NCBI RefSeq assembly: GCF_028714215.1
Contig: NZ_JAQTMS010000006.1
Location: 1-64,000 of the forward strand
DNA from: Rhodoferax sp.
Lineage (GTDB): Bacteria; Pseudomonadota; Gammaproteobacteria; Burkholderiales; Burkholderiaceae_C
Reading direction: 5' to 3'
Length of the DNA: 64,000 nucleotides
Shown one piece after another: positions 17,969 through 25,672 of the stretch. The stretch's first letter is position 1, and each line of letters starts with the position of its first letter. The position numbers and the translations under genes were made by a program. Below the pieces are notes generated by a model. That model ran no database searches and was not told where the DNA came from. It saw only the letters and a program-made list of their open reading frames with translations.

Positions 17969-19705
17969 TCAGAATCGGCCGACCGGGTTGGCAGCCCAGG
18001 CGGCCATGATCGCGCGGTGTTCCGGGATGTTGTGCAAAAAGCCGTGGCGTAGCTCGTCATCGGCGATGCCGGCAGCCACGCCCAGCAGGTCGGCGTAGGC
18101 GCTGCCAAGCAGTTGTGCGGCTCGCGGGTCGTTGCCACGGGCCAGCACTTGGTAGCAGGTCAGGCGGATCAGGTAAGGTGCTTCCGTGCTCTCCAGCGCG
18201 CCATCCCCGGCCAGCTGCGGCAGCAGACCCTCCACGGTTCGCAGGGCGGCGGCGATATCGCCTTGTGCCAGCGCCACGCGCGCCAGACCGGCCGCCGCGT
18301 CGTGCCGGGTCGCATTGTTGAGTTCCATGGCTACCGACTGGGCCCGTGCAAAGGCCGTCTGCGCTGGCGCGTGGCGCCCCAGCGCCAGCTCGGCGTTGCC
18401 AAGGGAGCATAGTGCGATGGCCTCGAAGACCGGACTCTGGACCTCCATTGCGATGTCCAGTGCCGCCTGCGCATGCAGCAAGGCCAGCGCATCGTCACCG
18501 CGGCGCAGTGCCAGTACCGACAAGTTGGTCAGCGTATTGGGTTCGGTGGCGCGGTCGCCCACGGCACGCGCCAGTTGCAAGCCCTCGTCCAGATAGCCTT
18601 GTGCCTGCGCGTGGCCGCCCATGCGCAGCCAGCCGTTGCCCAAATTGCCCAGGGCGATGGCCTCATTGCGCCGGTTGCCAAGCTCGCGGTTGATCAGCAA
18701 GTCCTGCAGGTCCATTTCCAGCGACGCCAACTGATCGACCTGACTGTCGGCGATGACAGACAGGGCATTCAGAAACAGGGCTTCGATCGGCCGCGCGCCC
18801 AGTGCGCGCGCGCTGGCCAGTCCCTGGTTCGCCAGCGCGCGAGCGCTCTGGCCGTCGCCCAGATAGGCCAAGGCCAGCGCCAGACGATGCTGTCCGCGCA
18901 GCCCCAGCAGCGCGTCCGCGGCGCGTTCGGCCAGCGCCATGCTTTGGCGCGCGGTGCGCTCCATGGTGCGGTAATCGCCGGTGCGCATGGCCAGGGTGCT
19001 GCGCCGCCAGGCCACTTCACAGCGCCGGCGGTCGTCGTCCAGCGTGTCGGCAAGTTCCTGCAGGATGTCGATGTCAGCCAGTTGCTCGGCCCGCTTGCCC
19101 TGCAGGTCCAGTGTCCGCTCACGCACATTGAACAAGCGCCAGCGCAACTGCGCCTGAGCGTCAGCGATTGGGCCATTGTTCGAGGCCGAATTGGGTGGGC
19201 GCTGCAGCAGCGCGAGGGCGCTGGCCACATGGCTGATGACGGTCTGGTGCGCGTAACGCCCGGCCGCGTGTTCGGCGGCGCGAGCGAAGAACTCGCAACC
19301 TTGGGCCGCGTCGCCGGCCTTCACGAAGTGCTCGGCAGTGGCCCCCAGGAAATCGTTGGCGCGGGCACCGGTTTGGCTGGCCAGCCATTGTGCGGCCTGC
19401 GCATGGTGGGCGCGGCGCTGGCGTTTGAGCAAGGTGTCGTAGGTGACCTGATGCAGCAGTTGGTGCGAAAAAGCATATTCACGGACGTCAGCAATGGCAT
19501 CGTCCAGCGCCGTATCGCGGTGCGGCACGGTCAACTCTCGCTGCACCAGCGAAGGCAGGGCCAGGGGCGACCTGGCGTCCAGGGCGGCCAGGGCCTGATC
19601 CCAGAACACGAAACCGATGACGCTGGCTTGTTGCAGTGCCAGTTTCTCGGTCGGCTTCAAACCGTCAAGGCGGGCCTGCAACACGCCGGTGAGGGTTTGC
19701 GGCAC
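17969..19705 (-). CDS. C-terminal part of a frameshifted adenylate cyclase/AAA/TPR regulator
   Basis: 578 residues from GTG 19705. The start (VPQTLTGVLQARLDGLKP) is not a natural N-terminus but the middle of a conserved STAND-type ATPase segment. The rest is a string of TPR-like helices (for example RNEAIALGNLGNGWLRMG and EAIALCSLGNAELALG). In the upstream reading frame the preceding gene ends WRINP followed by an unrelated tail. Removing one C from the run at 19727-19731 joins the two into a continuous protein of about 1,130 residues reading WRINPEKLRATHVPQTL. This half therefore is probably not translated alone unless the frameshift is a sequencing error or is corrected by slippage. No ribosome-binding site precedes the GTG. 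Confidence 0.72.
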   Translation of the reverse strand: MPQTLTGVLQARLDGLKPTEKLALQQASVIGFVFWDQALAALDARSPLALPSLVQRELTVPHRDTALDDAIADVREYAFSHQLLHQVTYDTLLKRQRRAHHAQAAQWLASQTGARANDFLGATAEHFVKAGDAAQGCEFFARAAEHAAGRYAHQTVISHVASALALLQRPPNSASNNGPIADAQAQLRWRLFNVRERTLDLQGKRAEQLADIDILQELADTLDDDRRRCEVAWRRSTLAMRTGDYRTMERTARQSMALAERAADALLGLRGQHRLALALAYLGDGQSARALANQGLASARALGARPIEALFLNALSVIADSQVDQLASLEMDLQDLLINRELGNRRNEAIALGNLGNGWLRMGGHAQAQGYLDEGLQLARAVGDRATEPNTLTNLSVLALRRGDDALALLHAQAALDIAMEVQSPVFEAIALCSLGNAELALGRHAPAQTAFARAQSVAMELNNATRHDAAAGLARVALAQGDIAAALRTVEGLLPQLAGDGALESTEAPYLIRLTCYQVLARGNDPRAAQLLGSAYADLLGVAAGIADDELRHGFLHNIPEHRAIMAAWAANPVGRF

Positions 19706-21368
19706 GTGCGTGGCGCGCAGCTTCTCGGGGGTTTATGCGCCAGTGCTGGTCGCCAGTGACAAGAGCGCCCTCGTCGACCAGCATCTTGACCAGTTCCTCC
19801 ATGTAGAAGGGGTTGCCGGCGGCGCCGTCGGTGATCAACTGGCGCAGCGGGGCGGGGATCTCGGGCAGTTTCTGCAACAACTCGTTGACCAGTTGGTGAC
19901 TGGCGTTTGGGTCGAGCGGATGCAGGACGATGCGCCGGCTATCGGGCAGGCCGGGCCAGTCGACGCGCCGCTCGAACAGCGTTGGACGCGTCAGGGTCAG
20001 CAGCAGCATGGGCAGATCGCGATTGACTTGCACGAGATAGTCCAGGAAATCCAGTGAACCATCGTCGGCCCAGTTCAGATCGTCGAGCAGCAGAAGCACC
20101 GGTGTCCGGTCCCGCAGCGCGACGCGGCGGAACATTTGCGCCGCCGCATGAAAGCCGCGGTGGCGGATTTGCCTGGCATCGTCCTGAATGCCCTTGATGT
20201 GTTTGCTGGCGGAAAAGTCCAGCCCAATCAAATGGCCCAGCAGATGGGCCTGAGCCTGTGCCATATCTTCGCCGTCATCTGCCAGGAACAGCGGGACCAG
20301 ACCCAGCTCGATTTTTTGCTTGGCAAGTTCCAGGCTGTCGCTGTCGGCAATCTGCAGGTGCCAAGCCAGGATGTCGCGCAGCAGTCCGTAGGGTTGGGTC
20401 TGGGTCAGCGGGTCGGCGCGGCCCTGAAACAGGTGGTATGTGGGAGCCTGTGTCTGAAGCCGGTTTCTGAACTCGTACAGCAGGCGACTCTTGCCAACTC
20501 CGGCATCGGCAACCACGGTCACCACGGCGAGCTTGCCCCGGCTGTACAACTGCTTGAAGGCACCTTGCAACTGCTGCATTTCTGCGTCGCGCCCGACCAT
20601 CCGGGTCTCGACCCCTTCGACACCCCGCGTGCTGACGCGAAACGCGCGTGGCTGGCGCCGTTGCACCAGATAGCTGAGCATGGGAGCGTCCACGCCCTTG
20701 ACCGCCATCGGTGGCTGCGCCAGCAGGTCGAACACGCCGCGGACATGGCGGTAGGTGTCGTGGCTGATGCGCAATGTGCCCGCCGGTGCAGTTTGCTCCA
20801 TGCGTGCTGCAACGTTGACGGTAAAGCCGCGTATGCTGGTTTCGGCATCCATGCCGCCACCCAGCAGCACGGCGCCGGTATGCAGGCCGATGCGGATATT
20901 GAAGCCGGCCTGCCCATAGCCCTGTCGCACCAGTTCGGCCTGCCGCTTGCCCTCCTCAAGCAGGGCCAGGCCGGCCATGACGGCGCGTTCGGGGTCGTCT
21001 TCATGCACTTCGTCGGCGCCAAATACGGCCAACAGGCTGTCACCCGCGTAGTTCAGCACCTTGCCCCGATGCGCCTCGACGATGGCGGTCCAGCGGGCCA
21101 GAGCCCCATTCATGACGGCATGAACCTCTTCCGGGTCGAGGTGCTGGCTCAGGGTGGTCGAGTTGACCACGTCGAGGAACAGAACCGTGACCTGTTTCAG
21201 CGCCTGATTTGCAGCCGACGGGGGGCTGGCGTCGGGCGCGGCGTCCAGCGCGGCCAGCCGAGCCCGCAGAGGCCCCAGCGCAGCATCCACCACGGCATTG
21301 CCCAGCGCGGCGCGTTGCCCTTCAAGCGCCTGAATGGCGGTGGCCAGCTGTTGCTGTTCGATCGACAT
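19665..21368 (-). CDS. N-terminal part: class III adenylate/guanylate cyclase plus AAA ATPase
   Basis: 567 residues. After a helical start, a class III nucleotide cyclase domain lies at about 60-240, with metal-binding Asp in LFLDVVNST and the YAGDSLLAVFG segment. An AAA/STAND ATPase follows, with Walker A ADAGVGKSR (about 290-298) and Walker B VLLLLDDLNWADD (about 428-440). Such fusions are signalling ATPases, but their cyclase activity is often unproven. The last 25 residues or so (after WRINP) are out of frame: the true continuation lies in the next frame (see the C-terminal part). The gene is 37 bases downstream of a small hypothetical gene and may be co-transcribed with it. Confidence 0.8.
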   Translation of the reverse strand: MSIEQQQLATAIQALEGQRAALGNAVVDAALGPLRARLAALDAAPDASPPSAANQALKQVTVLFLDVVNSTTLSQHLDPEEVHAVMNGALARWTAIVEAHRGKVLNYAGDSLLAVFGADEVHEDDPERAVMAGLALLEEGKRQAELVRQGYGQAGFNIRIGLHTGAVLLGGGMDAETSIRGFTVNVAARMEQTAPAGTLRISHDTYRHVRGVFDLLAQPPMAVKGVDAPMLSYLVQRRQPRAFRVSTRGVEGVETRMVGRDAEMQQLQGAFKQLYSRGKLAVVTVVADAGVGKSRLLYEFRNRLQTQAPTYHLFQGRADPLTQTQPYGLLRDILAWHLQIADSDSLELAKQKIELGLVPLFLADDGEDMAQAQAHLLGHLIGLDFSASKHIKGIQDDARQIRHRGFHAAAQMFRRVALRDRTPVLLLLDDLNWADDGSLDFLDYLVQVNRDLPMLLLTLTRPTLFERRVDWPGLPDSRRIVLHPLDPNASHQLVNELLQKLPEIPAPLRQLITDGAAGNPFYMEELVKMLVDEGALVTGDQHWRINPREAARHARAANPHRRVAGPP

Positions 21369-21405
21369 GATGAACTGCCGGGCCAGCGTTGCGACCGTGC
21401 CTGAA

Positions 21406-22146
21406 TCAGCAGTGCCCCGGATGCGAGCGCCGATAGCCGCGACCGGCTTTCAGCCGGTTCTTCAATTTCTTGCGCAGCGCGGCCACCGGGTCGCTCGGGC
21501 CGGCGGGTTGTTCCCAGCGACCGGTCTTGGGATCGAAAATATTCAGGTAGCCACCCGGACTCATGCCGAACGATTCGAGGGTTTTGCCAGCCTGCGCGCG
21601 CCCCAGAAAATCATTGCGCCGGCCGACCTGTTCGCCCAGGCTGAAGTAGCTCGGCAAGACAAAGTTGGACACCTGCACCCCGTCGATCGAGTAGCTCTCG
21701 GCCTGCACGGCGTCGCACATTTCGAACAGGTGAAAGACGCGCCGGCGCCGGTCCATGGGATGATTGCCCTCGACCAGCAAATTGGCCAGCGGGTCCCCCA
21801 CCAGCTCCAATGCCTCGTGGGACAGGGTAATCGACCAGGCCTCTTTCATTTGTTCACACAGGCCCAAAAAAACAAAGCCGTAGGGGATGTCCTTGTAATT
21901 CGCCAGATGCCAGCCCATGGCCCCCAAGGCATTGCTGCCGTCGACCAGGTACAACACGGCGTCACCCCGCATGTCACTCAGGGTCGTGCTGGGCTGTTTG
22001 CCGATGGGGCCTTCCAAGCGCAGGGTTGCGCCAAAACTCCAATACGGTTCGAAGTCGTCCTTGAGCTGGCGGTTGATCACTCGAACGACTTGCTGGACTT
22101 GTTCGTCGGCGACGCTTTCGGAGTGGTTTATCAGGGAGATGATCAT
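21406..22146 (-). CDS. Hypothetical protein with HEALE and EMCD motifs
   Basis: 246 residues, no signal peptide and no membrane helix. I do not recognise a named family. The conserved-looking core is LSHEALELVGDPLAN (about 128-142), then FEMCDAVQAESYSIDGVQVS (about 164-183) and FVLPSYF. A His-Glu-x-x-Glu helix followed by an E-x-C-D segment suggests a metal-binding, protease-like site, but this is inference. The C-terminus is basic (KKLKNRLKAGRGYRRSH). It lies just upstream of the cyclase/AAA gene on the same strand, so the two may work together. Confidence 0.7.
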   Translation of the reverse strand: MIISLINHSESVADEQVQQVVRVINRQLKDDFEPYWSFGATLRLEGPIGKQPSTTLSDMRGDAVLYLVDGSNALGAMGWHLANYKDIPYGFVFLGLCEQMKEAWSITLSHEALELVGDPLANLLVEGNHPMDRRRRVFHLFEMCDAVQAESYSIDGVQVSNFVLPSYFSLGEQVGRRNDFLGRAQAGKTLESFGMSPGGYLNIFDPKTGRWEQPAGPSDPVAALRKKLKNRLKAGRGYRRSHPGHC

Positions 22147-22299
22147 CGCAGTCCATTCAAAAAATTGATTGACCTCACGTCACTGAACTTGCCTGCCGCC
22201 TTGCTTTGTCTGTCGAATCAGGTCGATTCACGGGCAGCGGGGAAATCGACCTTTTGTAGCAAGTATCGCACCGTGAGCGGCTTGGGAAAAGGCGCTGTT

Positions 22300-22317
22300 T
22301 GCCTCCCCTTGGAGGCA
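22300..22317. other. Hairpin in the intergenic region before the DUF3108 gene
   Basis: TGCCTCC and GGAGGCA form a perfect 7-bp stem around CCTT. It lies inside the 262-base divergent gap 22147-22408, which otherwise shows nothing recognisable. No T tract follows on either strand, so it is not a standard terminator. It could be part of a leader for either neighbouring gene. Confidence 0.4.
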
Positions 22318-22408
22318 GGTCCCGGTCCGACTGCCTAAGATCGGACCTATTTACGACGGACAAATTCTTGGCAATCTTCCTTTCAAAGGTGCGAGGCTGG
22401 AGACAGTG

Positions 22409-23500
22409 GTGACGGGCATGCGGCCAAGGCTATTTTTGTTTTTGCTGTTGGTGCTGCTGGGCCATGGGGTCGGCCTGTCCTGGTTACAGCGGCAGTTGCA
22501 GGACTTCAAGCCCTTGCTTGCCATGCCCGATCCGCTATTTACGCGGATCATTGAGGCGGTGCCTGCGGCGGTGCCGGTACGGCCGCCCGGCCCCAGACTG
22601 CGGCGCCCAGGTATGCCGCCCAAGGATGCCCAGACCCCGGTCAGCGAGGCCCCCTCGGCGGTCGCCACGGCTGTAGATCAGTCTGGGCTGGAATTGCCAA
22701 GTGAGACGCCGCAGCCCGAGGTGGCGGTGCCACGCCCGCTGGAAGTTGAACCAGGCGAACGGGAGGCGCCAGCGCTCGAATCCGGACCCGCGGTTCCGGC
22801 TCCGGCCGCTCCCGCTTCTGACGATTGGCCCGTCGACACCCGGCTGTCCTACCAACTGAAGGGCTACTACCGCGGCGATCTGTCGGGCAGTGCTCGCGTG
22901 CAATGGCAGCGCGAGCAAAGCCGTTACCAGGTTCGGGTCGACTTGAGCATGGCGCTGGTGTTGCGGGTTTCCATGATCAGCCAGGGCCAGACCAGCGCTG
23001 CCGGTCTACTGCCAAGCGCTTATGAGGAGCAGTTTCCCTGGAGTCTGCGGCGCCTGGCGTTTGACGGCGACTATGTCCGGTTGCACGACGGCACCCAACT
23101 GCCGCAGCCGTCCGCGGTACAGGACACGGCCAGTCAATTCGTTGAACTCAGTCATCGATTTTCAAGCGGACGGGATGAATTGAAAGTGGGTTCCCAGATC
23201 AGCCTGTGGCTGGCCCGGCCGCAGGGCATGGCCTGGTGGACTTACGACGTGATCGGGGAAGAGACGCTTGAACTCCCGCAACTCGGGCCGGTGCCGGCGT
23301 TTCACCTGCGGCCCAGACCGATTGCCAACCCGACCGGCGTGATCACCGCCGAACTGTGGTTTGCGCCGGCGCTGCAATATTTGCCGGTGCGGGTGCGCAT
23401 CTCGCTTGGCGCGGACAACTTCGTGGACTTGCTGGTGGAGCGCATCGAACAGGGCGCCAGGCCCGCCGCACCAGAAGGCGAGCAGCGCGTCCAGCCCTAA
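22409..23500 (+). CDS. DUF3108 domain protein with Pro-rich linker
   Basis: 363 residues from GTG 22409, which has GGAG six bases upstream. ATG 22418 is the alternative. A membrane anchor or signal (LFLFLLLVLLGHGVGLSWL) opens the protein. A long Pro/Ala/Glu-rich linker spans about 45-140. A DUF3108 domain fills the C-terminal half (YQLKGYYRGDLSGSARVQW, DTASQFVELSHRFSS, YDVIGEETLELPQLGPVPAFHL). DUF3108 proteins are periplasmic beta-rich proteins of unknown role. It is 19 bases before an MBL hydrolase gene. Confidence 0.85.
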   Translation: MTGMRPRLFLFLLLVLLGHGVGLSWLQRQLQDFKPLLAMPDPLFTRIIEAVPAAVPVRPPGPRLRRPGMPPKDAQTPVSEAPSAVATAVDQSGLELPSETPQPEVAVPRPLEVEPGEREAPALESGPAVPAPAAPASDDWPVDTRLSYQLKGYYRGDLSGSARVQWQREQSRYQVRVDLSMALVLRVSMISQGQTSAAGLLPSAYEEQFPWSLRRLAFDGDYVRLHDGTQLPQPSAVQDTASQFVELSHRFSSGRDELKVGSQISLWLARPQGMAWWTYDVIGEETLELPQLGPVPAFHLRPRPIANPTGVITAELWFAPALQYLPVRVRISLGADNFVDLLVERIEQGARPAAPEGEQRVQP

Positions 23501-23519
23501 TGCCTAAAATGCGGTGCAG

Positions 23520-24158
23520 ATGCTGCGCTACAAAACCATTCCCGTTACCCCGTTTCAACAAAACTGCTCCATCGTCTGGTGCGACGAGACACTGCAGGCG
23601 GCCATCGTCGATCCTGGAGGCGATATCGAGCTGCTGCTGGCAGAAGTAAAGCAGCGGCAACTGACGCTCACGCAGATCTGGCTGACGCACGCCCATATCG
23701 ACCACGCCGGGGGCGCGGCGGAGCTGGCGGCGCGGCTCGATCTGCCCATCATCGGTCCGCACCCGGCGGACCAGTTCTGGATCGATGGCTTGCCGGGGCA
23801 GAGCAAGATGTTCGGCTTTGCGCCGGCCGCCACTTTCACACCGACGCGCTGGCTGTTTGACGCCGACACGCTGACGCTTGGCCGCTGCACCTTGCAGGTG
23901 CGGCACTGCCCCGGTCACACGCCGGGGCACGTGGTTTTTTATTCGGCCGAGGCCGGGCGTGCGTTCGTCGGTGACGTGCTGTTTGCCGGCTCCATCGGCC
24001 GTACCGATTTGCCACAGGGCGACCACGCGACGCTGATCGCCAGCATCGTCGAACGCCTGTGGCCCATGGGGGATGCCACGGTGTTCATTCCTGGCCACGG
24101 ACCGGAGAGCACGTTTGGCCGGGAGCGCGCCAGCAATCCGTATGTAGGTGGGACTTAG
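23520..24158 (+). CDS. MBL-fold metallo-hydrolase (YcbL-like glyoxalase II family)
   Basis: 212 residues from ATG 23520 (GTG 23514 also possible). The metal-binding motif THAHIDHAGG (about 58-67) is complete, followed by the His in CPGHTPGHVVFY, the Asp in FVGDVLFAGSIGRTDLP and the final His in IPGHGPES. Size and the missing glyoxalase II C-terminal domain fit YcbL-type single-domain hydrolases. The substrate is probably a thioester such as S-lactoylglutathione, but this is not proven. Confidence 0.92.
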   Translation: MLRYKTIPVTPFQQNCSIVWCDETLQAAIVDPGGDIELLLAEVKQRQLTLTQIWLTHAHIDHAGGAAELAARLDLPIIGPHPADQFWIDGLPGQSKMFGFAPAATFTPTRWLFDADTLTLGRCTLQVRHCPGHTPGHVVFYSAEAGRAFVGDVLFAGSIGRTDLPQGDHATLIASIVERLWPMGDATVFIPGHGPESTFGRERASNPYVGGT

Positions 24159-24171
24159 ACAAGTTCTTAGC

Positions 24172-24189
24172 CGGACCCGGCGGGGTCCG
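24172..24189. terminator. Possible terminator hairpin upstream of the cellulose operon
   Basis: CGGACCC and GGGTCCG form a perfect 7-bp stem with a GGCG loop, 14 bases after the MBL gene stop. No T run follows, so it would need Rho or act as a 3' end stabiliser. It separates the MBL gene from the bcs operon. Confidence 0.4.
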
Positions 24190-24282
24190 CCTCGGGCGTG
24201 TGTTGCCCCGACCCCAAGCCACGACACACGGGCCGGGTTTTGCAGGCTGTCTTATGCCGGGATTGCCCGATAATGCCCCATT

Positions 24283-24304
24283 GCTTCACACCGGTGCATG
24301 AAGC
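24283..24304. promoter_or_regulatory. Inverted repeat in the bcs leader
   Basis: GCTTCA and TGAAGC form 6-bp arms around a ten-base centre that itself contains the palindrome CACCGGTG. It is 23 bases upstream of the bcsP start, so it could be an operator or a leader hairpin. No regulator is implied by the sequence. Confidence 0.28.
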
Positions 24305-24326
24305 GGATAAGAATAGGAACGTGAAG

Positions 24327-24788
24327 ATGTCCAAGCGTATCGATGATGCCGACGCATTATTTCGGTCCTTTGGGCCCACCGCCGGCGGTTTTCGGGAGTT
24401 GAACCGGGACGCGGCTGCGGGAGATGCCGAAAATCGATGGCCCCTGATCAGATCGATGCCGCTTGGCCAGCGCATTACGCTGCCGCCGCTGTCGATGCGG
24501 CAAAAACAGGTATGGATGGATCGCCCGAAGCCGTCGGCAGAGCCGCAAGCGCTGGCCTTTTCGCGCCCGACGCAGTCAGGCTACGCCGAAGCTGGAGCAA
24601 CCGACGCCGGCGGTCCGCGCGGCAGCAACGCAGACCATTGCGGGACTCAAACCTTTGCCAGCCAGGATGGCTTGCACGATGTGTTCCAGCGCCTTGAGGG
24701 TGATTCAGGCGGCCGGGCCGCGGACGATAGCCTGAAATCCCTGTTCGATCGTTTGCCCGGTCGCACCCATCGCAGCGCTACCTGGTAA
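24327..24788 (+). CDS. bcsP: Cellulose biosynthesis protein BcsP
   Basis: 153 residues from ATG 24327 (AGGA eight bases upstream; GTG 24321 is also possible). The N-terminus MSKRIDDADALFRSFG...FREL matches the short conserved head of BcsP/BcsR proteins, which in E. coli (BcsR) helps BcsQ and BcsE assemble at the synthase. The C-terminal LHDVFQRLEG...LKSLFDRLPGR fits the end of BcsP. The middle (about 70-110) is low in recognisable conservation and may have changed by compensating indels. First gene of the bcsPQABZC operon, 119 bases before bcsQ. Confidence 0.75.
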   Translation: MSKRIDDADALFRSFGPTAGGFRELNRDAAAGDAENRWPLIRSMPLGQRITLPPLSMRQKQVWMDRPKPSAEPQALAFSRPTQSGYAEAGATDAGGPRGSNADHCGTQTFASQDGLHDVFQRLEGDSGGRAADDSLKSLFDRLPGRTHRSATW

Positions 24789-24907
24789 CAGACGCTTGCC
24801 ATGGACCATTTGCAATGCCTGACGCCGACCCCTGACGGCAAGGAAATCCGGACCGCTGGCAAGGGTTCTTTCCCGGACACGGACGGTGGCATCCTGCCTG
24901 GAAGTCT

Positions 24908-25672
24908 ATGAGTGTTATCGCCGTTGTTTCCATGAAGGGGGGCGTCGGGAAGACCTCCGTTACGGCGAATCTGGCTGCCGCCATGGCGGCCAGGCTTGGC
25001 GAGGGGCAGGTGGCGGCGCTTGACCTGGACCCGCAGAATGCCCTGCATTTGCATCTTGGCTTCGAAGCGCTTCAGCGCGAAGGCGTTTGCCGGCAGTCCT
25101 TGCAGCACCGGTATTGGCGCGACGTCGCATTCACCAGCCCGTTCGGCGTCAGTTGCCTGCCCTACGGCAGCGTCAGTGAGGGCGAGCGCGGGGCGTTCGA
25201 AAACCTGCTGGCGAGCGAGCCGGATTGGGTCCAAAGGCAGTTGGCGCATGCCGGATTGGGCGACGACCATGTGGTCTTGATTGATCTGCCGCCCGGACCT
25301 TCCGTCTATTTGGATCAGGGCTTTGCCTGCGCCGACCTGGTCCTCGTCGTGCTGCTGGCGGATGCCGGGTCCTACTCTACAATTATTGCGATGGAGTCAT
25401 GGATCAATGAAGCCACCCTTCAGCGCCCGGGTCTCGAAAGCGTGTATCTGTTGAATCAGGTGGACGAGGCGGTGCCCTTGAGCCGCGACCTGGGGGCGGT
25501 TCTGCGGCGGCGTCTCGGAGCGCGCTTGTTGCCGATCGGGATTCACCGCGATGAAGCAGTGAGCGAAGCCCTGGCATTTCTACAGCCGGTTTTGTTCTAC
25601 GACCCGCGCTGCCAGGCGAGCGACGATTTCCAGCGCTTGGCAGCCTGTTTGCTGGAGTCCACAGCACCATGA
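24908..25672 (+). CDS. bcsQ: Cellulose biosynthesis ATPase BcsQ (first copy)
   Basis: 254 residues of the ParA/MinD fold. The deviant Walker A MKGGVGKTS (about 9-17) with the signature Lys is followed by LDLDPQNALHLHLG (about 38-51), which is typical of BcsQ, and by LIDLPPGPSVYLDQ. BcsQ is needed for polar placement of the synthase and for its secretion complex with BcsR and BcsE in E. coli. GGAAG lies five bases before the ATG. The stop overlaps the bcsA start by four bases (ATGA). Confidence 0.93.
   Translation: MSVIAVVSMKGGVGKTSVTANLAAAMAARLGEGQVAALDLDPQNALHLHLGFEALQREGVCRQSLQHRYWRDVAFTSPFGVSCLPYGSVSEGERGAFENLLASEPDWVQRQLAHAGLGDDHVVLIDLPPGPSVYLDQGFACADLVLVVLLADAGSYSTIIAMESWINEATLQRPGLESVYLLNQVDEAVPLSRDLGAVLRRRLGARLLPIGIHRDEAVSEALAFLQPVLFYDPRCQASDDFQRLAACLLESTAP

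Noticed and set aside
24437..24735. Other plus-strand frames inside bcsP that look protein-like in the middle
   Set aside because: They could hint at compensating indels in bcsP, but both ends of the BcsP frame are conserved and one continuous frame explains the gene. Not strong enough to call a frameshift.
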